A stretch of DNA of 6,511 bases from an uncultured Eubacteriales bacterium (GCA_905201305.1 CAJKNS010000134.1:1-6511); one strand, 5' to 3'; shown: positions 1 through 5,871, numbered from the stretch's first letter. Program-made: numbers and translations. Notes: a model not told the origin generated them from the sequence alone.

Positions 1-1240
1 GCTCGCAAAGCGCGGTCATGTCCACGCCGCCCGTCTTGGCGTAGTATTCGTCCAGCGTCAGCCCCAGCGCAAGCGCCGTCTGCGTGTCCTCTTCGAGCAG
101 CGCGTCCATCTGCTCCTGGGTAAAATACTTGGTAAGAATGGAATAAATCTCGCCGGTGGGACGCCATGCAATCCACGCCATGCCCTTTGCCCCCAGATGC
201 AGCGCCTCATCGGTGAGCATCTCGATCTCCGTCCGGGTAAAGTCCGCATGACCGCGAACGTTGATAGCACGAACCACGCCGCCCTTTTTCAGCGCATTTT
301 TAAATACGGAGAAGCCGCAGTCCTTTACCGTCTCCGTCAGGTCCACAATGGGCAGGTCAAAGCGCAGGTCGGGCTTGTCGGAGCCGTACTTGTCCATGCA
401 CTCCGTCCAGGTATGACGGGGGAATGCGCCCGGGAATTCCACGCCCATGAGCTCCTTGAACATGTATTTGAACATGCTCTCCAGATGCTGGAGCACATCC
501 TCCTGCTCCACAAAGCTCATTTCCATGTCCACCTGGGTGAACTCCGGCTGACGGTCTGCCCGCAGGTCCTCGTCTCGGAAGCACCGGGCTACCTGATAAT
601 ACCGGTCAATGCCGCCCACCATCAAAAGCTGCTTGAAAATCTGGGGCGACTGGGGCAGCGCATAGAACTTGCCATTGTGCACCCGGGAGGGAACCAGATA
701 GTCTCTTGCGCCCTCAGGGGTGGATTTCGTCAGCATGGGAGTTTCCACCGACAGGAAGCCATGGGCGTCCAGATAGTCCTCGGCGCACTTCTGCACCCGA
801 TGACGGAATTTCAGCCGCCCGATCATCTCCGGACGGCGCAGGTCCAGATAGCGGTACTTGAGCCGCAGAGCCTCGTTGCTGGTGCCGTCCTCCACCGAGA
901 AGGGCAGCGGGTCCGCTTCGGAGATCACCTGAAGCTGCTTTGCCCGAAGCTCTACGGTGCCGGTTTCCAGCTTGGGGTTGACGGTTTCCGGATCGCGCTT
1001 CCGGACATAGCCATGGACCGCAATCACCGTTTCATTTTTCAGCCGGTCTGCTGCGGTAAATTCCTCCGCCGACAGCTCTCGGGCATCGAATACCACCTGC
1101 AAAATGCCTTCCCGGTCTCTCAGGTCGATGAACACAACGCCGCCCATGTCGCGCTTGGTCTGCACCCAGCCGCAGACGGTTTCTTCCTTTCCAATTGCCG
1201 ACTCTCTCAGTGCGCCGCAATAAATGGTGCGCTTGAGCAT
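1..1240 (-). CDS. aspS: Aspartyl-tRNA synthetase, N-terminal part (runs off left edge)
   Basis: Class II synthetase that attaches aspartate to tRNA in the cytoplasm. The frame read from the ATG at 1240 gives 413 residues with no stop before the window edge. The order is typical of bacterial AspRS: an OB-fold anticodon-binding domain (about 1-105, with GWVQTKRDMGG at 24-34), motif 1 region (ETPMLTKSTPEGARDYLVPS, 166-185), the aspartate/ATP pocket (QSPQIFKQLLM, 197-207), motif 2 (FRDEDLRADRQPEFTQVD, 221-238) and the GAD insertion domain (about 285-375). The start is supported by an AAAGGGTGG-like ribosome binding site at 1246-1256. Expression is controlled by the T-box leader just upstream. Met32 sits where Pseudomonas non-discriminating AspRS has His31 and discriminating enzymes often have Leu. 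The last ~28 residues before the edge do not look like the usual AspRS segment there. The identity is secure; one-tRNA versus two-tRNA specificity is open. Confidence 0.96.
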   Translation of the reverse strand, partial: MLKRTIYCGALRESAIGKEETVCGWVQTKRDMGGVVFIDLRDREGILQVVFDARELSAEEFTAADRLKNETVIAVHGYVRKRDPETVNPKLETGTVELRAKQLQVISEADPLPFSVEDGTSNEALRLKYRYLDLRRPEMIGRLKFRHRVQKCAEDYLDAHGFLSVETPMLTKSTPEGARDYLVPSRVHNGKFYALPQSPQIFKQLLMVGGIDRYYQVARCFRDEDLRADRQPEFTQVDMEMSFVEQEDVLQHLESMFKYMFKELMGVEFPGAFPRHTWTECMDKYGSDKPDLRFDLPIVDLTETVKDCGFSVFKNALKKGGVVRAINVRGHADFTRTEIEMLTDEALHLGAKGMAWIAWRPTGEIYSILTKYFTQEQMDALLEEDTQTALALGLTLDEYYAKTGGVDMTALCE

Positions 1241-1245
1241 GAAAA

Positions 1246-1256
1246 CCACCCTTTCC
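1246..1256 (-). promoter_or_regulatory. Ribosome binding site of aspS
   Basis: On the minus strand GGAAAGGGTGG lies five bases before the ATG at 1240. It sits just after the U-tract of the T-box terminator, so translation initiation depends on transcription reading through that terminator. It supports 1240 as the true start. Confidence 0.7.
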
Positions 1257-1265
1257 AACATAAAA

Positions 1266-1314
1266 CAAAAATGCCCTCCGTCCCGTCTCCAGCCGGAGAC
1301 ATGGGACGAAAGGC
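1266..1314 (-). terminator. T-box-controlled intrinsic terminator of the aspS leader
   Basis: On the minus strand a 12-pair stem (GCCTTTCGTCCC with GGGACGGAGGGC, including G-U pairs) is topped by a second stem (GTCTCC with GGAGAC). It is followed by ATTTTTGTTTT. The 5' arm contains CGTCCC, which can instead pair with the GGG side of the T-box core at 1324-1340. This is the usual antiterminator/terminator switch: uncharged tRNA favours the antiterminator and lets transcription enter aspS. Confidence 0.9.
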
Positions 1315-1323
1315 ATAACAATA

Positions 1324-1340
1324 CTTCCGTGGTACCACCC
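1324..1340 (-). promoter_or_regulatory. T-box core / antiterminator sequence
   Basis: The minus strand reads GGGTGGTACCACGGAAG, close to the consensus AGGGTGGNACCGCG. TGGT is the bulge that base-pairs with the NCCA end of uncharged tRNA. The GGG at its 5' side can pair with the CCC in the 5' arm of the terminator at about 1303-1305. Confidence 0.93.
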
Positions 1341-1559
1341 ATATGAATTCTTGCGAATCCGCTCATTGCGATTAAGCATCAGCTGTAACGCGCTGACCGC
1401 GGCGCACCCTACTGATTCCAAGGAACGTTCGAGCTGCGGCTCCGGGATGTTCGTTCATGGAATGCGCCGGCTGGCTTTCAGCTTACCCAGCTCTCTGTAC
1501 GGCGGAGAATACCACTACTTTTTCCCTTCATAGCCTTTTGGAATATGAGATTACTGCCC

Positions 1560-1588
1560 ATTATACAGTCAAAGGAAATTCCGGTCAA
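1560..1588 (-). promoter_or_regulatory. Sigma-A-type promoter of the T-box-aspS transcript
   Basis: On the minus strand TTGACC (1588-1583) and a perfect TATAAT (1565-1560) are separated by 17 bases. A start near 1552-1554 would give a leader of about 313 nt ending at the aspS ATG, which fits a complete T-box. This is the best promoter in the window. Confidence 0.9.
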
Positions 1589-1692
1589 GGGGCTAATTGC
1601 ATAAACTTTGCAGTTTTCCACGGGCTGTTCTGGGAAGTATCCGCAAAAAACAGTGAATTATGCACGACGGCGCTGCATTTTTCCCGAAATCA

Positions 1693-1720
1693 AAACTTTC
1701 CGCAAAACCGGAACAAGTTT
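1693..1720. other. Bulged inverted repeat in the aspS-amidase intergenic region
   Basis: AAACTT-TCCG (1693-1702) pairs with CGGA-AAGTTT (1709-1720) around a CAAAAC loop, with a two-base AC bulge. No U-tract follows on the plus strand, so it is not a standard terminator. It lies about 53 bases before the amidase start and might be an operator or an mRNA structure. The rest of 1589-1760 shows nothing convincing. A TAGAAT at 1735-1740 could be a -10 element for the amidase but has no good -35. Confidence 0.3.
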
Positions 1721-1773
1721 GCCCCCATGCCGCATAGAATGCATTGTGAATTTCCATCAGAAAGGAGCCTATC

Positions 1774-2517
1774 ATGCCCAGCATTTTTCTCAGCCCTTCC
1801 ACTCAGGAGGGCAATCTCTATGTCACTGGCAATTCCGAAGAATACTGGATGAATCGCCTGGCGGATGCCATGGAGCCCTATCTCACCGCCTCGGGAATTA
1901 CCTTTAGCCGAAACTCCCCCACCGGTTCCGCCGCCCAGTCCATTCGCCAAAGCAACAGCGGAAATTATGATCTTCATCTGGCGCTGCATTCCAATGCCGC
2001 GCCGCCCAATCTCTACGGTCAGATTCAGGGCAGCGACGTCTATTACTATCCCTCCAGCACCCAGGGTAAAAAAGCCGCAACCCTCATTGCCCAGGCGCTT
2101 TCCGCCATCTATCCGGACCCCGGCAAGGTCCGCGCACTGGGTACCACCGCCATTGGTGAGGTCCGGCAAACCCGGGCGCCCTCGGTGTTCATCGAGCTGG
2201 CATACCACGACAACGAAGCCGATGCCAACTGGATCACGGAAAACCTGGATCTCATTGCCCGTACCATTGTTCTGGCGCTGACAGAGTATTTCGGCATTCC
2301 CTTCCGGGAGCCCGGCGGTGCATTCCCTCGAGACGGTACGGTCACCCTCAGCTATGGCACATTGAACCTTCGCAGCGGTCCCGGGCTTGACTATCCGGTC
2401 ATTGCATCCATCCCCAACGGGCAAACCGTCCGTCTGCTGGGGGAGGACGGCGACTGGTATCGGGTGGTTTACGACAGCAAAGAGGGCTACGCCTCCAAGG
2501 TCTTTATCGACGCATAA
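1774..2517 (+). CDS. N-acetylmuramoyl-L-alanine amidase (Amidase_3) with C-terminal SH3b domain
   Basis: Predicted peptidoglycan hydrolase of 247 residues that would cut the bond between N-acetylmuramic acid and L-alanine. Residues about 3-175 resemble Amidase_3: IFLSPSTQ (4-11), a Glu pair at 22-23 where the family has a zinc-ligand Glu, LALHSNA with His72 as a zinc ligand, and VFIELAYHDN with Glu141 in the catalytic position. Residues about 188-247 form a bacterial SH3 domain (LNLRSGPGLDYPVI, then WYRVVYDSKEGYASKVFI), which usually binds cell-wall peptides. The first zinc-ligand His of the usual GHGG motif is replaced by SPSTQ, as in a clostridial subgroup I recall with an LSPS.Q..N start. 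There is no signal peptide. The start has a good ribosome binding site, AAAGGAG at 1761-1767. The gene stands alone and is divergent from aspS. Activity is inferred. Confidence 0.85.
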   Translation: MPSIFLSPSTQEGNLYVTGNSEEYWMNRLADAMEPYLTASGITFSRNSPTGSAAQSIRQSNSGNYDLHLALHSNAAPPNLYGQIQGSDVYYYPSSTQGKKAATLIAQALSAIYPDPGKVRALGTTAIGEVRQTRAPSVFIELAYHDNEADANWITENLDLIARTIVLALTEYFGIPFREPGGAFPRDGTVTLSYGTLNLRSGPGLDYPVIASIPNGQTVRLLGEDGDWYRVVYDSKEGYASKVFIDA

Positions 2518-2529
2518 GACAACGCAAAA

Positions 2530-2576
2530 ACGGACTGCCAGAGATCAAAGCTCCCATGGCAGTCCGTCCTTTTATT
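2530..2576. terminator. Bidirectional terminator between amidase and PHP gene
   Basis: ACGGACTGCCA (2530-2540) pairs perfectly over 11 bases with TGGCAGTCCGT (2557-2567), and the loop contains a further GAG/CTC pairing. On the plus strand CCTTTTATT follows. On the minus strand the stem is followed by TTTTTGCG (2529-2522). The convergent genes end at 2517 and 2581, so one hairpin serves both. Confidence 0.9.
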
Positions 2577-2580
2577 GGTA

Positions 2581-3426
2581 TTACTGGTATTGGCTCTGCG
2601 CCAGCATAATCAGGAAATACGCCGGAACCGACAAATTCCCGTCGCCGGTGCCCAGCTGTACCCCTGGCTTGTTATCCCCGTGGAAATCACTGCCGCCGGT
2701 GGGCAGCAGGGTGTATTTCTCCGCCAGATCAAAGAGCTTTTTCTGATCCGCCTGGGTATAGCCGGTATAGTAGATTTCCATGCCGGAAAAGCCCGCCTGC
2801 GCTGCCGTTTTCACCAGTGCCTCCAGCTGGCTTTTATTATAACCGTACTGGAGCGGATGCGCCAGAACCGCCACGCCGTTACAGCGCTTGATGAGCCGCG
2901 CCGCATCTACAAAGTCAATGAGTTCCCGGGCAACGTAGCAGCTGCGTCCCTCGGCAAGATACCGCCGGAACGCCTCGGAAACGCTTTCTACCGCGCCCAG
3001 CTCCACCAGCTGCCGGGCAATATGCGGTCTTCCGATCACCGCGCCGGGATTGGCTTTCCTCAGCTGTTCCATGGTGATTTCAAAGCCCTTTTTCCGGAGC
3101 CGCTCCAGAATCTTTTCATTGCGTGCCTGCCGCTTTTCCTCTGCCCACTGCTGATATTCCTTCAGCGCAGGGGCATTCTCGTCCAGGAAATAGCCCAGCA
3201 CATGGACCTCCTTGCCCTGATAGTTCGTAGACAGCTCAATGCCAGGAATGATGGTAACACCCATCAGTTCTCCCGCCTTGCCCGCCTCAGCGATGCCGTC
3301 CATGGTATCGTGATCGGTGATGGCAATGGCTTTGAGTCCCTGCATGGCAGCCAAAGAAACCACGTGCTCCGGGCGCATGGTACCGTCGGAGGCTGTGGTG
3401 TGTACATGCATATCAATTTTATCCAT
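2581..3426 (-). CDS. PHP-domain metal-dependent phosphoesterase (RNase AM / nucleoside-bisphosphate phosphatase-like)
   Basis: A 281-residue cytoplasmic hydrolase of the polymerase-and-histidinol-phosphatase family, in the branch that includes E. coli YciV (RNase AM/TrpH) and nucleoside 3',5'-bisphosphate phosphatases. The metal-binding set is complete: HVHTTASDG (His7, His9, Asp14), ITDHDTMDG (Asp38, His39), PGIELS (Glu64), His75, GRPHIA (His135), LAHP (His190) and GGSDFHG (Asp247, His249). Length and motif order match the family. The exact substrate, whether pAp-like nucleotide or the 5' end of RNA, cannot be read from the sequence. The start ATG at 3426 has AGAAAGG nine bases upstream (3442-3436). 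The gene lies 63 bases downstream of the DNA glycosylase-like gene in the same direction and is probably co-transcribed with it; it ends at the shared terminator. Confidence 0.92.
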   Translation of the reverse strand: MDKIDMHVHTTASDGTMRPEHVVSLAAMQGLKAIAITDHDTMDGIAEAGKAGELMGVTIIPGIELSTNYQGKEVHVLGYFLDENAPALKEYQQWAEEKRQARNEKILERLRKKGFEITMEQLRKANPGAVIGRPHIARQLVELGAVESVSEAFRRYLAEGRSCYVARELIDFVDAARLIKRCNGVAVLAHPLQYGYNKSQLEALVKTAAQAGFSGMEIYYTGYTQADQKKLFDLAEKYTLLPTGGSDFHGDNKPGVQLGTGDGNLSVPAYFLIMLAQSQYQ

Positions 3427-3466
3427 ACGCTACAACCTTTCTGGAAAAATTGGTGTATTCGAAATC

Positions 3467-3490
3467 AATTCTCCCCTTATTGGGAGAATT
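3467..3490 (-). other. Short perfect hairpin between glycosylase and PHP genes
   Basis: AATTCTCCC and GGGAGAATT form nine pairs around a six-base loop. On the minus strand the hairpin begins at the glycosylase stop codon and is followed by GATTTCG, not a proper U-tract. It may be a weak attenuator or an mRNA processing or stability element between two co-transcribed genes. Confidence 0.4.
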
Positions 3491-3993
3491 CATCCCTCGT
3501 CTGCCGCTCTCAGCACGCTGTATGCTTCCGTCAGCGTGTCCAGCGTCTCCCAGCGGCAATTGGCAGGTGAGGTAGAGGGCAGACAGATAGCTTCCCGTCC
3601 CGTAACCGGCTGAAGATATTTTCGGTAAAGCGCATATGCTTTTCGTCCGGTGGTATAGATGTGCTCCACCGGCGCCGTCTCCAATATCGGGCTTACATCA
3701 TTGGGCACCGCATCGCTGATGGAGCTGTCCTCGGCACCCCGAATGGTGCAGGCTGCCAGCACATCCCATATGGCGATATGATGCCGCAAAAGGAATGCCC
3801 GGCGCTGTTCCGTGCCCATGGGCGTTTCCTCGCCGAATACCCGTCCCAATACCTTCCACATGCGGTTTTGTGGATGCCCATAGTAGAACCCCGCTTCCCG
3901 GGATTTAGGCGACGGCATGGTGCCCAGCAGCAAAACCCGGCTGCTCCCGTCATAAACCGGCGGAATCGTATGATAAACCAATTCTTCCTTCAT
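3490..3993 (-). CDS. Family-6 uracil-DNA glycosylase superfamily protein (hypoxanthine-DNA glycosylase-like)
   Basis: Predicted base-excision repair enzyme of 167 residues that would remove deaminated bases, most likely hypoxanthine from deoxyinosine, from DNA. The N-terminal signature VLLLGTMPSPKS (20-31), then REAGFYYGHPQNRMW (32-46), matches the HDG family; the family's catalytic Asn corresponds to Asn43. The C-terminal motif STSPANCRW (140-148) is the DNA-intercalating loop region. An in-frame upstream start at 4056 exists, but the ATG at 3993 is preferred. It gives the usual length, has GGGAGA eight bases upstream (4007-4002), and avoids translating through the terminator hairpin at 4017-4045. 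The PHP gene follows 63 bases downstream. The family is fairly certain; substrate choice is inferred from the family. Confidence 0.88.
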   Translation of the reverse strand: MKEELVYHTIPPVYDGSSRVLLLGTMPSPKSREAGFYYGHPQNRMWKVLGRVFGEETPMGTEQRRAFLLRHHIAIWDVLAACTIRGAEDSSISDAVPNDVSPILETAPVEHIYTTGRKAYALYRKYLQPVTGREAICLPSTSPANCRWETLDTLTEAYSVLRAADEG

Positions 3994-4001
3994 TGCGTTT
4001 T

Positions 4002-4007
4002 TCTCCC
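4002..4007 (-). promoter_or_regulatory. Ribosome binding site that fixes the glycosylase start
   Basis: The minus strand reads GGGAGA eight bases before the ATG at 3993. It lies a few bases beyond the U-tract of the terminator at 4012-4045, so the two signals are tightly packed. It argues against the longer start at 4056, for which no good site is seen. Confidence 0.6.
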
Positions 4008-4011
4008 GCGT

Positions 4012-4045
4012 AAAAATGCCGGCAACCCCAGAGGGATTGCCGGCA
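4012..4045 (-). terminator. Strong intrinsic terminator just upstream of the glycosylase gene
   Basis: On the minus strand TGCCGGCAATCCC pairs over 13 bases (one G-U) with GGGGTTGCCGGCA around a three-base loop, followed directly by TTTTT. It can end the flavoprotein transcript, whose stop lies 182 bases upstream. Only 18 bases separate the U-tract from the glycosylase ATG, so there is no room for a promoter between them. The interval 4046-4226 holds no ORF or promoter that I find convincing. Confidence 0.88.
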
Positions 4046-4226
4046 CAGGAATTCACAGATCAATTAGGGCAATACCGCATAATTCGGCAAGAACATTCAG
4101 CTGGAGATTTTGCGGTGGAAAAAGGCAGTTTTTCGCAGGAATACTTTGTGTATTTCAAGAAGAACTAACGAATTTCCAGCGTAAAAGATCCGCTGAAGGT
4201 CGCAGACGTAATTGTGTGGTGTTGCC

Positions 4227-5804
4227 TTAGTCCTCGGGATCGATGAACTCATCGGAATCCATGTAGGCTACAGCCTCCATACCGGCGATACGGCCGGAGT
4301 TGATGGCGTAGGACATGGTGGAGCCGGGATGATAGAAGCAGTAGGAGTCAGCGAACACGGTAGCGGTGTCGGTGCCACAGGCATAGAAGCCGGGCATGGG
4401 GCACAGCTCGGTGTCCAGAACCTGCATGTTCTCGTTGACCTGAATGCCGCCCAGGGAGCCGTAGCCGGAGGGGAAGTGCTTTGCTACATAGTAGGGTCCC
4501 TTCAGCAGGGGCTTGAGGAACTTTGCGGGCTTGGTGAACTGCCAGTCGTAGCCAGCCTGAGCACCGTTGCACATTGCGTTGTACTCCTCGATGGTCTTCT
4601 TCAGGTTCTCCAGGTTCACGCCGGTCTTCTCCGCGATCTCCTCGATGGTCTGGCACTCAAAGAAGTTGTGCTCCTGGTTGTCAGCGCCGTAGGAAACCTC
4701 CTTGTCCTCGCTGGCGAAGACGGAGTTGCCGCCGGCAGACTGAGCGCCGGAGAAGTACAGCTCCTTCTCACGCTCCCAGTTGTCCAGGTTGGTGATGCCG
4801 TGATGATAGGTGATATAGTCGAGACCGTTCTTCTTGTAGTAGTCTACGATGGTGGAGTCGATGATGGAAATGCCCATGTGCTTCTTCTGGAGCAGCAGGG
4901 AGTTACCGGTGTAGGTGGTGTTGTCCATGATGGCCTCGTTGATGAAACGCTTGCCGTCCAGGTTCACCATCAGGTTGGGCTGACGCATGGTCTCGGACAG
5001 AGTCTTGAACACGTCGGTGGTACCGGGGGTGTTGTAGGTGACCTCCATGTTGACGTTGGCCTGCTTTGCGCCCAGAGCCCACAGCATGTTCATGCCGTCG
5101 CCGTCCAGACCGGGGATACGGAACGTGAACATATCAACGCCCCACTTCCAGCCCATGTGCTTCTCGATCATTTCCACATTGTTGCCGATGCCGCCGGTGG
5201 TAACGATCACGGCATTTGCCAGGCACTCAATCTCCTCGCCGTCCTCGCCGACTGCGATGACACCGCGGGCCTGACCCTTGGAGCCGGTGAGCAGCTGCTT
5301 CACGGGGGTGTTCAGGTTGAACTCAACGCCGATCTCACGGGCATACTCGGTGACGGTCTTAATCATAACGGAAGCGCAGCGCTCGGTGGGCTTGTTGGAG
5401 CCGGGGAGCTTGACCATGTGCTGGGTAGCCTTGGAGTTCTTGAAGTACTTGAATACACCCAGGAACTCAACACCCTTGTCCTGCATCCACTTCACGGTGT
5501 CACCGGACATGTTGAACCAACGGCGAACCAGCTTTGCGTCGGAACGCCAGTGGGTATACTCCATAAAGAAGTTGAACGCGTCGTCCTTGGTGTAGTCGTT
5601 GGTCATGGTCTCCTTCTGGAGCTGGGACTCAACAGCAAAGAAAGCCATGCCCATGTTGGCTGCGCCGCCGATGGTGCCGGACTTCTCAAAAACAACAACG
5701 GAGCCGCCGCCGGTGGCGTTCAGGGACTCCTGTGCCTGGGTTGCAGCGCAGAGACCGGACATGCCGCCGCCAACGAGTACAACATCGGCTTCAATATGTT
5801 TCAT
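4227..5804 (-). CDS. FAD-dependent oxidoreductase, fumarate-reductase/FAD_binding_2 superfamily
   Basis: A 525-residue soluble flavoprotein with no signal peptide, haem-binding motif or membrane segment. The N-terminus binds FAD: VVLVGGGMSGLCAA (8-21, GxGxxG-type), VVVFEK (36-41, Glu40 for the ribose) and GTIGGAANMG (43-52). VIVTTGGIGNN (199-209), GDG (235-237) and NLDGKRFINE (281-290) follow, then the C-terminal FAD segment GFYACGTDTA (472-481). This is the architecture of fumarate, urocanate and ketosteroid-type reductases or dehydrogenases. The fumarate-reductase substrate residues are not conserved: GYGSLGGI (447-454) lacks the usual His, and Y-HPGSTMSYA (491-500) replaces the segment with the catalytic Arg. 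The substrate is therefore unknown and is probably an enoate- or enone-like electron acceptor. AGGAGG at 5818-5813 lies eight bases before the ATG. Codon use is tightly biased towards C/G-ending codons, suggesting high expression. Confidence 0.9.
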   Translation of the reverse strand: MKHIEADVVLVGGGMSGLCAATQAQESLNATGGGSVVVFEKSGTIGGAANMGMAFFAVESQLQKETMTNDYTKDDAFNFFMEYTHWRSDAKLVRRWFNMSGDTVKWMQDKGVEFLGVFKYFKNSKATQHMVKLPGSNKPTERCASVMIKTVTEYAREIGVEFNLNTPVKQLLTGSKGQARGVIAVGEDGEEIECLANAVIVTTGGIGNNVEMIEKHMGWKWGVDMFTFRIPGLDGDGMNMLWALGAKQANVNMEVTYNTPGTTDVFKTLSETMRQPNLMVNLDGKRFINEAIMDNTTYTGNSLLLQKKHMGISIIDSTIVDYYKKNGLDYITYHHGITNLDNWEREKELYFSGAQSAGGNSVFASEDKEVSYGADNQEHNFFECQTIEEIAEKTGVNLENLKKTIEEYNAMCNGAQAGYDWQFTKPAKFLKPLLKGPYYVAKHFPSGYGSLGGIQVNENMQVLDTELCPMPGFYACGTDTATVFADSYCFYHPGSTMSYAINSGRIAGMEAVAYMDSDEFIDPED

Positions 5805-5812
5805 TTGTATAT

Positions 5813-5818
5813 CCTCCT
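5813..5818 (-). promoter_or_regulatory. Strong ribosome binding site of the flavoprotein
   Basis: The minus strand reads AGGAGG, a full anti-16S match, eight bases before the ATG at 5804. It fixes the start codon and agrees with high expression. Confidence 0.85.
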
Positions 5819-5842
5819 AAAAGTATTTTCTTCTGTTTCCCT

Positions 5843-5871
5843 ATTATAGTGCAAAAGTGCGGAATCTACAA
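5843..5871 (-). promoter_or_regulatory. Probable sigma-A promoter of the flavoprotein gene
   Basis: On the minus strand there is a perfect TATAAT (5848-5843), with TTGTAG (5871-5866) 17 bases upstream as a weaker -35. The start would lie near 5836, giving a leader of about 32 bases, too short for a riboswitch. Regulation by a repressor or activator cannot be judged from the sequence. Confidence 0.75.

Larger units (their letters stand above)
1262..1553 (-). ncRNA. T-box riboswitch leader of aspS
   Basis: This is a tRNA-sensing leader RNA of about 290-310 nt on the minus strand. Elements in order: a stem I start AAGGGAAAAAGTAGTGG (1528-1512) carrying the AGUA bulge; the distal stem I element CAGAGAGCTGGG...GCTGAAAGCCAGC (about 1497-1471); the specifier strand TGAACGAACA (1457-1448) between CCA and TCCC; stem II/III-like sequence; the T-box core GGGTGGTACCACGGAAG (1340-1324); and the terminator (1314-1266). 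The TGGT bulge pairs with a tRNA 3' end whose discriminator is A, or G by wobble. The specifier can be read as GAA (Glu, 1452-1450) or AAC (Asn, 1451-1449). No aspartate codon is placed properly. The T-box class is certain; the cognate tRNA is inferred. Confidence 0.95.

Noticed and set aside
197..1318. Plus-strand open frame of 373 codons
   Set aside because: It lies antisense to aspS and runs into the T-box terminator; its translation shows no domain, while the minus strand is clear AspRS.
1032..1421. Minus-strand open frame of 129 codons covering the T-box
   Set aside because: It overlaps the riboswitch and the aspS start out of frame; the structured RNA explains the region.
1659..1683. 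Possible plus-strand terminator (ATGCA...TGCAT followed by Ts)
   Set aside because: Only five pairs around a nine-base loop, and there is no upstream plus-strand gene to terminate.
1690..2424. Minus-strand open frame of 244 codons over the amidase
   Set aside because: The plus-strand frame has the amidase and SH3b motifs, a good ribosome binding site and a terminator; the reverse frame has none of these.
2575..3570. Plus-strand open frame of 331 codons over the PHP gene
   Set aside because: It is the shadow of the PHP gene; it starts within the plus-strand end of the terminator region and has no recognisable domain.
3994..4056. Longer N-terminus for the glycosylase starting at 4056
   Set aside because: It would translate through the terminator hairpin, lacks a good ribosome binding site and adds residues not typical of the family.
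4212..5849. Plus-strand open frame of 545 codons antisense to the flavoprotein
   Set aside because: It mirrors the codon bias of the minus-strand gene, is low in complexity (Val/Leu/Gly/His rich) and matches no family; the minus-strand frame carries all the FAD motifs.
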